Source of the DNA: Xylaria sp. FL1777
Lineage: Eukaryota > Ascomycota > Sordariomycetes > Xylariales > Xylariaceae
Assembly (NCBI GenBank): GCA_022578965.1
Contig: MU400511.1
Span: forward strand, 675,818-739,817
Length of the DNA stretch: 64,000 bases
Direction of reading: 5' to 3'
Numbering within the stretch: the first letter of the stretch is position 1; each line of letters starts with the position of its first letter. A model generated the notes under the pieces. That model had not been told where the DNA came from. It did no database searches and saw only the letters and a program-made list of their open reading frames with translations. The translations under genes were made by a program, and so were the position numbers. Of the stretch, positions 23,679 to 35,400 are shown one piece after another.

Positions 23679-25417
23679 GTACTATTATAAAAAATTACTA
23701 ATAATTAAGTTTTTTAATTAGTAAAATATAGCATAATATAGCATATTTAATTTTTAAAACTATTGTTTTTATAAAAAGCAAAAAAAAGCTTATTATTATG
23801 CGTTATTTTTTAATAATATAGCTTTAAAAATTAAAGTTTACTTTAATTAAAATAAAACATTTTATTTAAAAATATAATATAAATATACGTTTTAATAATT
23901 AATAATAGTTATATAACAAGTTTATAAAGCTAGATTTTTTTTGTTAAATTATGTTTATTATTATAGCTTTTAAAATAAAAATAAATATTTATAATATAAT
24001 ATGTATTATTTAGTTTAGCTTTATTACTTTTAAAAACTTTTTAAATCTATTATAAAAGTTTAATTAAGCTATTTAAAATAGTATAACATAAAAAATAGCA
24101 TTTTTTTTTGCTTTTTATTAGTATTTTCATTTATTAAAAGCGCAAAAAGTTAAGCTTTTTAAATTAAAGCATAAAAAAAAGCTACTAAAAAATAATCGAA
24201 GTAATTTATGCTTTATAATAAATATAAGCAATAATATATTAAAAAACTTAATGTTTAACTATATATAATTATATTATTAATAACTTATTATGCTGTTTTA
24301 TTGTGCGGTTTTTTTACTTATGTACTTATAAATAAAACTATATAAAAAGCTAAATAAAAACCTTATGTAAAAGTGTTAATATTGCTACTTTAAAGTTTTT
24401 TTACTTTATAATAACTAGTTTTTATTAATTAGCTTGCTAAATAAAAAGTAATAGTTAAAAAGCGGAAAAACTTTTTTTAAAGCTTTTAAACCTTTTGCTT
24501 TTTTAAAAAGCATATAAAAGCTTTTTTTTTGTTTTTTAGGACTTTTAAAACAGCGTTTTTGCTTTTTTTGCTAGTTTTTTTCTTATTACTTGCTTTTTTT
24601 TCTTTTTTTTTTTCTTTTCTTATTTTAACTGCTTTATTATATATTGTTATTTTATTAATAGCTAATAGCTACTTTATAATAATACTTGCAGCTTTAAGCT
24701 TTTTTATAGCTAGTTATAAGTTTTTGTTAATTTATAATAGCTTAGCTATAAAGCTTTTTTATAGTTGCTTTTTTTTGTTTTTTTGTAAGCTATAATATAA
24801 AATTATATGCTAAGAGGTTTTTTTTTTTTTTGCGCATTTATAAAAAGGCATAAAAAAGCTTAAAACTTTCTTTTTATGCAAAAATGCCTTTAGCTTTATT
24901 TTTTTAGTGCATATTTATATTATTATAGCTATTTTATGCTTTAATAACTTGCTATATTTTTTAAAAGCTTTATTTTTGTTTAGTTTTTGTTTAGTTATAA
25001 TTAAGTAACTATTGCTTGTTTTAGTTTAGCTTTATTTACTTATTTATTTTTTTTTTAGTGCAATTTTAAGTTTTTTTTTTTAATTATTTTTTTTGCTAAA
25101 AGTTTAAAGCTAACATTAGATTTTTTTTAGCTATGCTTTTATTATTGCTTATAAGCTTGCTTTTTATTTAGTTTTTAGCTTTTTAAGCTTTTATATTTTA
25201 AATAAAAGTTTTAATTTTTTTTATTGCTTTTTAAATTAATTTTTTAGCTATTAAGCTTTTTATGCAATATTTATAAACTATTGCTTTATTACTAAAATAT
25301 AAGTTAATAAAAAAAACTTTTATTTTAGTTTTTAAGTGCTTTATTTTAATTGCTTTAAAAGCTTTAGTTATTTATTTAAAACATTTGTTTTAAGTTATTG
25401 CTAATAAATTAGCAATG
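23679..25417 (-). pseudogene. Decayed sequence of older unknown element, left part
   Basis: T-rich on the plus strand and correspondingly A-rich on the minus strand. On the minus strand near 24530-24660 it reads as a very basic segment (KKKEKKASNKKKTSKKSK). The plus-strand hydrophobic open frame at 24529-24795 is the mirror of this basic region and is not credible as a gene. It was probably joined to 50094-53560 before the copia element inserted. No family motif was found. Confidence 0.35.
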
Positions 25418-25422
25418 CTTTT

Positions 25423-25796
25423 TAATACAGACTAGAAGGGGGACTCCATATCTATGGGGTCCAGCCACAGTAGTATCCCCACTTGTGGCTATGGTGGCTT
25501 AGCTAGATAGCTATGTGGGGCCTATGCCTAAGGCAATTGCGTAGCAATTGCCTGCAGGGCCCCCCTCCTTCCAATCTACATCACACTTTCTATACAGACT
25601 GGAAGGGGGACTCCATATCTATGGGGTCCAGCCACAGTAGTATCCCCACTTGTGGCTATGGTGGCTTAGCTAGATAGCTATGTGGGGCCCATGCCTAAGG
25701 CAATTGCGTAGCAATTGCCTGCAGGGCCCCCCTCCTTTCAATCTACATCACACTTTCTATGCTCAATTGCCTCACTACCCATAGTAGACCTTACTA
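25423..25796 (+). mobile_element. Solo LTR of gypsy family 2 with internal duplication, RIP-spared
   Basis: A GC-rich 374-bp insertion with 5-bp duplications ctttt on both sides (25418-25422 and 25797-25801). It starts TAATACAGACT and ends GACCTTACTA. It matches the 210-bp LTRs of the element at 31221-39931 in opposite strand, but has one segment twice. It lacks internal element sequence, so it is a solo LTR. It is almost unmutated while its surroundings are saturated with RIP, so it either arrived late or is too short for RIP. Confidence 0.85.
25427..25760 (+). repeat. Perfect-register 2 x 167-bp tandem duplication
   Basis: Units 25427-25593 and 25594-25760 have identical length and differ at three positions only, all transitions (25434 A versus 25601 G, plus one T/C and one C/T). 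Each unit contains the palindrome-like gcaattgcgtagcaattgc and a G-run/C-run pair (gaaggggg and ggcccccctcc) able to pair across the unit. The related LTRs at 31221 and 39722 have a single unit. Confidence 0.95.
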
Positions 25797-25801
25797 CTTT
25801 T

Positions 25802-26296
25802 TATTTTGTTTTTTTTAAAGTTTTTATGCTAAGTTATTATGCTATAAGCTAAAATGCTTTATATTATTATAATATATATTTATTTTGCGTTTATTATGCT
25901 ATTGCTTTATATAAAGTTTTATAGCTTAATTATTATATATAATTAAATGTTTAGTTTTTTTTAAGCTTTGCTAAATGTTTTTTTTATTTTATGTTTTTAT
26001 TAAATTATACTTTTAAAAATTTTATGCTATTTTTTAAGTATACTATTATGTTAAAAAGGTGTATTATTTATATAAGCGTTGTTTTATTGCTAAAAAAGTA
26101 TATTACTTTGTTTTTTTGTAGTATAAACTTTATTTTATGTTATTTTGCTTAGCTTTTATATGTTTTTTATGCTGCTTTTAAAGCTTTATAGTTTTGCTTT
26201 ATATTTAGGTTTGCTATAATAAAGTTAGTATTATTAATAAAGCTAACTATTATTAACTTTTAATACGTAGTAAAGTTATTATATAATATTAAAATA
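25802..26296 (-). pseudogene. Decayed sequence of older unknown element, continued
   Basis: Continues the minus-strand A-rich decayed region after the solo LTR. On the minus strand it reads as Lys/Asn/Gln-rich peptide with RIP-type stops. The final aaata (26292-26296) is the left target duplication of the copia element. Confidence 0.3.
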
Positions 26297-26583
26297 TGTT
26301 TAATGGGCTTTATATAATTGTATGTTTAATATATATATGCTAAAATAAAGTATAATAATCTTTGTATTATAAGCTGTTTATATTTTGTATGTTTAAAAAA
26401 AGAGAAAGTTTATATAAAGCAAAAGTTTTTCTTTATGTATAAGAACTTTGCTAGCGTATAAGCTAAGCTAACACTAAAATTACCTTAGTTTATGCAATAG
26501 CTTTTGCATAAAGTGGTTTTTGTGCAAAACTTATTATATGTACTATATATAAAAGTTATAACTAATAACTAGTTATTTTAATA
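26297..26583 (-). repeat. 3' LTR of the copia element
   Basis: 287 bp. On the plus strand it begins tgtttaatgggc and ends agttattttaata. The other LTR ends in the unmutated form ccagttattccaaca, giving TG/CA termini. The block gctagcgtataagctaagctaacactaa (26452 onward) is well conserved between the two LTRs. Confidence 0.9.
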
Positions 26584-27979
26584 CTAGCTACTTTTTTTTT
26601 AGTTATAATTCTTTTCGTATAATGCTATTTAAAAGAAATAAAAAAGAATAGTTTTATAAAAAGTTAAACATTTAGTACTTTAGTTTTTGCAAAAAAAAGG
26701 TTATTTATATGTTTGCTTTTTTTAAACTTTATAGTTATACAAAGCTTAAGTTTAAAAGTAGTTACTTTTTAAGTAAAGCACTTAAACTTTTATGCAGTTT
26801 AATTATTACTAGCATAATTAAAGTTCTTTGTTTTTATTATTATATAGCTAACTAACATTAGCTAATAATATAAAGTAAAGTATTAGTAGTAAGTAATTTA
26901 TACTAAAGTTAGTTAAAAGTTCTTTTTTTATATAGTAGCAAGTTTAATAATGTATTAAAGTATAAAAGCTAGGCTTTATTTATAAAAAAAGCTTAAATTT
27001 TGCAGTACCTTTTATTACCTTTATATTTTTAGACTTTTTACTTTGTATAGCTACTTATTTTGCTATTAGTTACTTTATATATATATATATATACTTATAA
27101 TAGCTTTATATTTAATTATTTTTATATATATATTTATATATATATATATATATATTTATATAATAGCTGCTTTATTATAGTATAACATTAATAGTTGTTA
27201 GCTTTATGTTATAAGCTAAAACAGTAGTTATAACGTTATATAATTATTAACTAGTAATTTTAGCAATTAATTGTTTTTTTAGTTGCTATATATAAATATA
27301 TGTTTTTGTTTTTTTTTTATATAGCTTATTGTTTAAATAGTTTGCTAATAATTGTTTGTTATATAAAAAGTAACAAGTTTTAAGTTATATTAATGCTTTT
27401 AGTTAATATTAAGGTTTAGATTTTATATAGTGCTTTAATTACCTTTACTATAGCTTAAATAATTTATTATAAAAGCTACTTTTATATAGTATTTATTTAG
27501 TTATATAGCATTATAGTTGCTTTATATAGCTAAAATGCTTATATAAACTACAAAAGCTTTTTATTTTAAGGTTGTTAATAAGTAGTAAAATTCTAAAGTA
27601 ATATGTATACTATATACGTTTAGCAATTGCATAATACTTATTGTAATTATTATGCTTAAATAAATAAAAAAAAGTTAAATATTACATAGTAGTTTAATAA
27701 AAAAAGTAAAAAAAAATGTTAAACATTTATATATAGCTTAAAAAATAGTTATATAAAAAAAAATGTAAAATTTGCAATGTTTTATAGTTTTTAATGTTTT
27801 TTTTTAAAATTAAATATATTTGCTTATTGCTTTTTTACTTATTATATAATTATTATAACAATTTTTATACAAAAGTATTCTTTTGACTTTTTTTTTTAAT
27901 TTGTTTGTATAAAAGTTGTCTTTACTTCTTTTTTATAAATGCTTTTATTTGTACAGTTAGCTAGTTCGTAAATACTAAG
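26584..27979 (-). other. Long 3' tail of copia element
   Basis: About 1.4 kb between the end of RNase H and the 3' LTR. It contains (TA)n tracts at 27077-27100 and 27130-27155, and minus-strand peptide-like stretches near 26650-26850 (for example YKVQKKQTYK with RIP stops restored). Whether it held an extra ORF or a separate insertion cannot be decided. No internal terminal repeats were seen. Confidence 0.4.
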
Positions 27980-28904
27980 GTCTTTAGCGCTTAGTTTAGT
28001 GTTTTTTTTATAAACACATTAGCTAAATTATTTTTACTATTAATTTATTATACTTCAGAGATTTTTTTCCTTTTGTACAACTTTTTAAGTAATATAATAT
28101 TAATTATAAAGCGTTTTTTCTAAGTAGTTCTTAGCTTTACTAAACAGTTATACAATAATTTTAAGTTTAAACATAATACAGCAAAAATTAAAAGTATTTC
28201 TAGCGTAGCTATAATTTTTTAAAGCATTATATAAAAAGCTATAACGCTATTAAAACTATTTATTATGCTATATAATTTACTAGCTAGCATACTTTACGTT
28301 ATTTATTTATATTTACTAGAGTTTTAATATATAATGTTTTTTTTAATCTTAAAAGCTAGGTTTTTTTTTATATAGTGCTTTATTATAAGTATAATAATAA
28401 ATCCAAGTTATAAAGTTATATTAGTATTATTTGCAAATAAACCGTCTGTAAAAATAAACAGTTTTATATAGCTTAAATTTAAAAGTATAAATGTTAATTT
28501 GCAGTTATAATTATTTATTTGTTACTTAACTTTATGGTTTAAATTTTTAACATTTGCTAGTGTTAAGTTAGTTATTTAAGCAGCAGCTATAAAGTTATAC
28601 GTAGCCTTTAATTAATAAATACTGCTTATATAAGCGCTATATATATATTAGAAAACATATTGCTATATAGCATCTTTTATATAAAAGTTAATTAAAGCTA
28701 ATTAGTTTACTTAGTTCTTTTATGTAAGTATTATATTCTTTTCGTACAAAAAGATAACTTAACTACTATTAAATTTAATAAAGTAATCTTGTTATAAAGT
28801 TTTTTTTAGCTTTATATAAAACTTTGCTTTATATAACTTATGTTTTTTTTTTACTAAAAATTTAGGTATAGCAAAGCTAAACATATTGTTTATTTATAAA
28901 CTTA
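27980..28904 (-). pseudogene. Decayed copia RNase H (pol C-terminal part)
   Basis: On the minus strand, LFIFTDGLFANNTN at about 28425-28470 matches the start of Ty1/copia RNase H (the pattern F.DASFAN and similar). INSKNNLANVFIKKTLN at 27995-28050 matches the conserved C-terminal K.NLADVFTK segment. The enzyme removes RNA from RNA/DNA hybrids during reverse transcription. Stops are TAA/TAG. The frame is cut at 28904/45317 by the nested gypsy element. Confidence 0.85.
28900..28904. repeat. Target-site duplication of copy B (left)
   Basis: actta here and accta at 45317-45321 are the two halves of one 5-bp duplication. The single C/T difference is a RIP-type change. Confidence 0.8.
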
Positions 28905-29398
28905 TATAACAAACTTATTATACATTAATATAACGGGTTTACCTTTGGGGTCTTAATTTGCAAGTAATAATAGGATCTTTAATAGTGGTTCGTTAAGGAG
29001 GTTTTTAAGGTACTTTTATTACTATGCATTAATAAAAGTCTTAAAGAATTAAAAGTAATAAATATATTAATGCTTAGCAGTTATAAAAAATTAATAGCTA
29101 AAGAACTAAAACTAAGTAAATAATTAAATATAAAAAGTATATAATTATATAAACAAAAAAAAAGTAAAAAAAGTAGTAACTTTTTTTAGATTACTATAAG
29201 TTTAATAAGCATTAAATTATTATAAACTTAGTAAGCTTTAAATTACTATAAGCTTAATAAGCTTTAAATTATTATAAGCTTAGTAAGCTAAATAAATTAT
29301 TACGTAATTTTAGCTTTAGCTAACAAAAAAAAAGGTGCAAAGTATATATAAAAGCATTAAGTTGCTTTAAAAGCTACTTTTGTATTAATTTTATAACA
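28905..29398 (-). repeat. 3' LTR of copy B
   Basis: 494 bp. The outer 100 bases (28905-29010) keep G/C-rich words such as cgggtttacctttggggtc and gtggttcgttaaggagg, while the inner part is AT-drifted. This is the same gradient seen in the 3' LTR of copy A. Confidence 0.95.
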
Positions 29399-31220
29399 TT
29401 ATTTTTTTTTTTTTAAAATTGTTGTTTTAATAATTTTCTGTAAGTATTTTTTTTTTTTTTTTTTTTTATATGTTATAATATTAAAACGCATTAAAAAAAT
29501 TAACCGCTTATTTAAAATAAAGCAAAAACTTATTTTTGCTTCTTTTATTAATTTTACTAGCTATAAAGTTATGCTTTATTTTTGCTGCTTTAATTAATTA
29601 CTAATGTATAAAATAACAAATAATATGTTTTGTTGTTTTAAATGCGTACGCGCTAGTTACTTTTATAACAAATTAAAAGTTTTAATTAATTTAATTAATA
29701 ACATAATTTTTAAATACTATTGTTTTAAAAAAAAAAAAAAAGCAAGCAAAGCAATAGTTATTTTTAGTTTAAAAAAAATTAAAACAAGCTTAAAATAGCT
29801 TTAACTTTATTTTAAGCAAATTAGCTTAGCTTTATATATAAAAATGTTTTTTAAAAGCAAAAAATATTAAAATAGTTTAGCAAAAGCTTTAGTTTTTAAA
29901 TAAACTAAACAAAATAAAACACATTAAAAAAAAACAAAAAGCATTAGCAAAAAAGTAAAAATAACAAAAAAAGCAAGCTAAAGTAGCGCAAGCTGTTTTG
30001 TTTAAGTTTAATTAGAATTTTTTAAGCGCTTTTTTTAAAGTTAACTTTTTTTTTTTAATTTCGGGCAGTTAAAATATTAGCAATAAAACTAACTTATAAT
30101 TACTTTAGCAGTTTTTAAGTATTTTTTAAGTTCTTAAATATTATTAGCATATAAATATTTTTTTTATTTAATAAAATATTTTAAGTTATTATTGTTTTAA
30201 TAAAAATTTAGTATATTTTTAACTTTATAAACGTTTTAATTTGTTTTTATTTTTAGTTATGTTTTAATAAGTATTTTAATAAATACTAGTTTTAGTAAAA
30301 AAATATAAAAAATAAGGTAAATTTACATATTTTTTAGTAATAATAGTTTATAATTAGTAAGTAAAATAATTTTTTTAATTTTAAAAAAGCTAAGTTTTTT
30401 AAATTTTAATTTATTGCTTAGTTATTTTGTTTTAATTTAAAGAATATTAATGTTTACATTTTGTTTTTATTGTAGTAAATAAACCTTGTTTTTTTTTTTA
30501 AAGGTTAGTTTTTTAGTTTATTTTTTGTTATAATATACTAACATTTGTTATTATAAAAATTAAAAGCGTAGTTATAGTTTAGCTTATAATGTTTTAATTT
30601 TTATTGCAATAGTTTTTGCTTAAAGTGCTATAGTTAAAATAACAAGTGCTTTTATTAATGTTTTTTTTTGTTTTTTAGTAATTACTTGCTGTTTATAAAT
30701 AGCTTTATGCAAAAATATATTTATATTTTTATTTATTAATATATTATATAAAATTTATGCTATTAATAATAGTTTTACTTAATTGTTTTATTAATAGTTA
30801 ATATAACTTTATAAATATTATTTTAATATTTAGTTTAGTTTTTTTGTTTATTTATTTGTTTATAAGTAATAAGCAATTAAAAATTTTAGTTTAATACTAA
30901 TAAGTTTAAAAAAGCTAGTTTTAAACTTAAAAATAAACAATTTATTTTGGTTTAAAATAATCTTTTTTAATAGTTTATGCTTATTTAAATATTAGCATAT
31001 AAAAGCATATATAAGTTATTTAGCTATTACATTTTTTTTAAACAATAAAAAGTAAGCATATTTAATAAATTTATTAATAATAACTTATATTTTATTATAT
31101 TGTACTTTTATAATTAAATTAATTAATAAAAGTAGTGCTATAATAAAATCTTAAGCAATAGTATGCTATATTTATTTAAGTATTTATATAAGTTATAGCA
31201 GTTTATAAAGCTTATATTAA
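29399..31220 (-). pseudogene. Decayed pol 3' part of copy B (integrase, chromodomain)
   Basis: Reverse-complement homologue of 21365-23179 in copy A, covering most of the integrase core, its C-terminal module and the chromodomain. The plus-strand open frame at 29604-29798 lies in the tail after the chromodomain and is antisense. The sequence ends at attaa (31216-31220), the target duplication of the nested family 2 element. Confidence 0.85.
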
Positions 31221-31430
31221 TAGTAAGGTTTACTATAGGTAGTGAGGCAATTAAGCATAAAAAGTGTGATAATGTAAATTGGAAAAAAGGGGGCCTTGCA
31301 AGCAATTGCGTAGCAATTGCCTTAAGCATAGGCCTTATATAGCTATTTAGCTAAGCTACTATAGCTACAAGTGGGGATACTACTATAGCTAAACCTTATA
31401 AATATAAAGTCCCCTTTTTAGTTTGTATTA
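31221..31430 (-). repeat. 3' LTR of family 2 element
   Basis: 210 bp, partly RIP-spared. It retains gtgaggcaatt, gggggccttgcaagcaattgcgtagcaattgcc and caagtggggatact in common with the solo LTR at 25423-25796, as a single unit. The minus-strand open frame at 31138-31329 merely crosses the LTR boundary. Confidence 0.92.
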
Positions 31431-32285
31431 AGTGCTAAGGCATAAAAGAGAAGTTATTAACTTTAATAAGGCTAATTTAGCTATTTATACAAACTAATCT
31501 CTATTTTAAAGATTACAATTAATCTAAGTTATTTATTAATTAATTAATTAAGCAAGCATAACTTTCTGTAGCTTTTTATATGGTTGTTTGCTAGCAATAG
31601 GCTTTATAGCTTTTGCTTTATTTTTATTCTTTAGTTTTAATTTAGCTCGTTTTTTTATACAAGCTTAGTATTCTTTAATTAAGTTTTTAGCTGATCGGAG
31701 TTGCTACTTTAATCTTTATTAGTTGTTTTTATAACTATATTTCTTTTATTTAATTAAATAGTTAAAACTTAACTTAGTCCGATTAATATAATGCTTTAAA
31801 ATAGTTTTAATTTTGAACGAATTATTTTTTTTGTTAAGGTTTTGCTTATTATAAATAAAACTAAGTAAAGGTATAATTCAATAAAATGGGTTTTTACCTT
31901 GTTAGCTAAATAAAAGGTATGCAATAGAAATTATAAAATATATGCCGAAAGTCTTTAGTAAATTAATATAATAAGCTAGCCAACTTATTTGTTTTATTAC
32001 TTTATATAGTTTAGCGCGTTGCTATAAGTACTTTTTAAACAAGTTACTAAAAAAATGGTATTTTTTATGCAGCTTTAAATAAACTTTATTTTTAACATTA
32101 AACTTTATAAGCTTGTGCTTATTATTATAATAATATTTAGCTTTTGTAGCAATAAAATTTATAGCTAACTTAGCATTTTTGCGCAAATGTTTATAAAAAA
32201 AACAAATGTTTTTTAATATGTTATATAACTTGTTATTACTAATAAGTATGTTATTAAAACTAAAAAGTTTAAATTTAAACAATTG
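31431..32285 (-). pseudogene. Family 2 integrase C-terminal region
   Basis: Minus-strand open stretch 32282-32022 (86 codons). Its end, LIKFNVKNKVYLKLHKKYH near 32045-32100, matches the Ty3/gypsy integrase GPY/F-type module in which a GDKVYL.LHKGYHLP-like segment is conserved. Upstream Lys/Tyr-rich sequence fits the region before it. The open ATG is accidental, because the true integrase begins far upstream. The segment 31431-32021 would hold the end of pol and the 3' untranslated part. Confidence 0.75.
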
Positions 32286-35200
32286 TTTATGCAGTAAGAA
32301 CTTAATAAAATCTAAGTATATATTATTAAAGTTTTATTGCAAAAATAAAAAAATATTTACTTAATTATAATTAAGGTAAGCAAAGGTGTAGTGCTAAATA
32401 GCAATTTTAACAGTTTGATTTTTGCGCTTAAATATGTTATTACTTTATAAATAGTACGTAGTAGTTATTAAAAGCTGTACGTTATATTTTTTTTATAAAC
32501 TTACTTAAAACTTTAAAATAAACTTATAGTTGCAATTAGAAATAATGCTACTTAGCATGCTTTAGTTGTATAATAAAAGCATTTTAGCAAAAGTAAAACT
32601 TTAATTTTTTGCTATATACGTTTTATAACTTAGAATTAATAACGTACGTTTAAATATAGCATATATTACAAGCATTAATATATTATAGTGTATATATTTA
32701 TTTAATTGTTATAGAGTTTTTGTTGCTAATATATTAAGCAAATTTATAATAAAGTTTATTGCAACTGTTTTTATAGGTCGAAAATTTTTAGGTCGAATTA
32801 GCTAATAATTGCTATTTAGTTTATTTTAATTTATTGCGCAAAGTTTATAACTGTTATAATACTACAAATATGTTTTTACTTTTTAAGTTTTTTTTTTAAT
32901 AAAAAAACTTTTAAGGTTATATATTATATGCTTTTTACTGAAGTAATATTTATTATTATAAACTATAGCAAAAAACTTGCCAATTTAATTCTTAAGAATG
33001 CAAAAGCAATAATAGCTTTTTTTATTAACATTATAAAGCAGTTTATTTATAATTGTAAAAAGATAGCTTAAGTGCGAAAAATTTGCAGCGTTTTTGTTGC
33101 TATTTGTACGTATTACGTTTAAAGTTTTATAATACTTTAGGTTTTTATTATAATTAGCAATAATTTTTAATCTTACTTTATTACTTATAATAGCTTTTGC
33201 TAATACTAACTAAATATTGTTAAGCATAAAATCTTTATTGGTTTTTTATATATTGCTTTTTGCATTAAGTAAGTTTTTAATGTTTTTAAAACAATTTAGT
33301 GCATTTAGTATATAGTTAATATAGCTAAATAAGTAGTATACTTATAAACTATATTAAAAAAAGTAAATTAAAGTATTAATAAAGCGTTTATTAGCGTAAT
33401 TTATAAACGTAGTATTTAAATTAGTTTAATTAATAATACTTTTAATAGCAAAATAGTTAGTAAAAACAACTATAAAGTTTTTTAATATTTTAATTGTTAT
33501 ATATAAACGCTTATATGCTTATATAATATAACTTACTTTTATTTTAGAAGAACTATACTGTAACTTAAAGATTAAAATATATTGGCTTAAATATATAACA
33601 GGAAGCATTTATGCATTAAAAATAAAAATATTTAGTTGTTATACATAATTATTCTTTATGTAGTACAGCATAATATTAAAGCTTTGCTTAAAAGATATAT
33701 TTATTTATATATATAACGATTTGCTAAAGTTGTAATAATGCAGTATAGTGTATAAACAAATAAAATTTTAAATAACTTAAAATAACGCTTTTTTAGCTTC
33801 TGTAAGTTCAAAAAAAGTCAAGCAGTAATATGTTTAACGCTTGCTAAAGTTATTTACTTTAAATTTTTTAGACTTATGTTTTTTATTAAGCAACATAGTT
33901 TTGCGTTTTTGTAATAGTTCTAAAATCTTTACGTAGAACAAAATTAATAAACATAAAAAACTTATAATACTTAAGTATTGTTTAAAAGCTTTAAATTAAC
34001 AAAAAAACTTAATATTTTATATTGTTTTAACTTTTTGCTTAGTAATTAATATGTTAAAGGTGTTTATTTAAAAGCTTAAAAGCTTAATAAAAAGGTATGC
34101 TATAAAAAACTTTTTTAGCGAAAGAAATATTTTTTTGCTTTAAAACAGCTTAAAAATAGTGCGTAAATAAAAAAGGTGTTTTTTTTTAGTGTTAAAGTAA
34201 ATCATAATATTATTAATAAAAGCATAACAGAAATGCTTGAATTTTTTAAGTAAGCAATCTATAAACTGTTATATATACGCAAATATATTGCAAAATCTTA
34301 TAAGTGCAACCGTAAACTATTTAAAACTTTTTAAGCTAACAATAATAAATTTGTTATAATAATTAAAATGTATTTCAAATTAGTAAAAAAAGAAAGTTGC
34401 GTTTATATAAGTTATATACTTTTTTTTTTTAATTAATAAAATAACTTCGGATTAAAGAGGCAAAAGATAATTATTTAAAATAGCTATTTTGTTTAAAGTT
34501 TGCAAGTTAATTACTAGTTATAAGTATAGTTTTTTTTTTTTTTATGTTTAAACTACAAAAGTAAAGTGCGCAAATAAAGTAAGTTTGTTAACTTATTTTA
34601 TTTAACTTTATGCGTAAAGCCGATTAAAGATAAAATTAATAGCTTTTTTGTTACGGATGCTTAAAAAATAAAGTTAATTGTTTAACTTAGTTTTTTGCTA
34701 ATTGTTTACTAAGGGTATTTTTATAAGTTTATTTTTAAAAATGTTAATAATACTTTAGTTTTGCTAGATTTTAGGAATTTTGTTAATTAGTTATAGAATT
34801 TTCTTTGCTGTTATATTTTTGCTAGTATAAATAAAGTAGCTAGCTAGTAATATAACTTTGTTTTTTTTGTTGGGTTTTTTAATTTTTAAAGTAAAAATAA
34901 TTTTGCAAATCTTAAGTTTTAGCGCGTTTAAGTTTATTGCATTGTTTATTTTCTTTAGTAGCTAATTAGCTAATCTTTTAATTATGCTATATATTGCGTT
35001 AATAATTAAGCTAGTAGTTAAAACACTAGCTTGTTTAAGCGTGTTTATTATATTAACAATATTAGTTATATTAGTGTAAGGGTTAAAGTTATAGCTAAAA
35101 ATATACGCATTAGTAGCAATTTGTTCGAGCATAAAGGTTAAATTAATTGATTTATTTATGCAAAATGCATTAAAAAACTTAAAGTTATTAAGAATATAAA

Positions 35201-35400
35201 TGCTTTTATTAGTAATATTTAAGCTAATATTAGTAGCATTAATAGTTTTAGCGCTAGTGTTTTTAAGTGTTATGCTAAATAAAGCACTTATAGCTGTAAT
35301 GTTTGCAGCTAATATAACTGTTTTTAAACATGCTTTTTAGGATTTCTTTTTAGCTTTACTACTAAAAAACTGCTTTTAAATAATGCTAATATAAGTACTT
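32286..35400 (-). pseudogene. Family 2 pol: RT, RNase H, integrase (decayed)
   Basis: At 33599 downward the minus strand reads VIYLSQYI, then SSSKIKVSYII and AYKRLYITIKILKNFIVVF, then TNYFAIKSII. This follows the Ty3/gypsy RNase H pattern (YLSR, E.EVA.IVW, then I..TDH). It continues in frame past 33361 with few stops. Integrase should lie between there and 32282, and reverse transcriptase upstream of 33700. I did not find the YxDD box by eye, so those limits are inferred from gene order. Confidence 0.75.

Noticed and set aside
24529..24795. Plus-strand membrane-protein-like frame
   Set aside because: Mirror of a Lys-rich minus-strand decayed sequence; AAA/AAG codons read backwards give TTT/CTT, hence Phe/Leu.
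29604..29798. Plus-strand 64-codon frame
   Set aside because: Lies antisense in the tail of copy B pol; not conserved as an open frame in copy A.
31138..31329. Minus-strand 63-codon frame
   Set aside because: Crosses the junction of copy B and the family 2 LTR; accidental.
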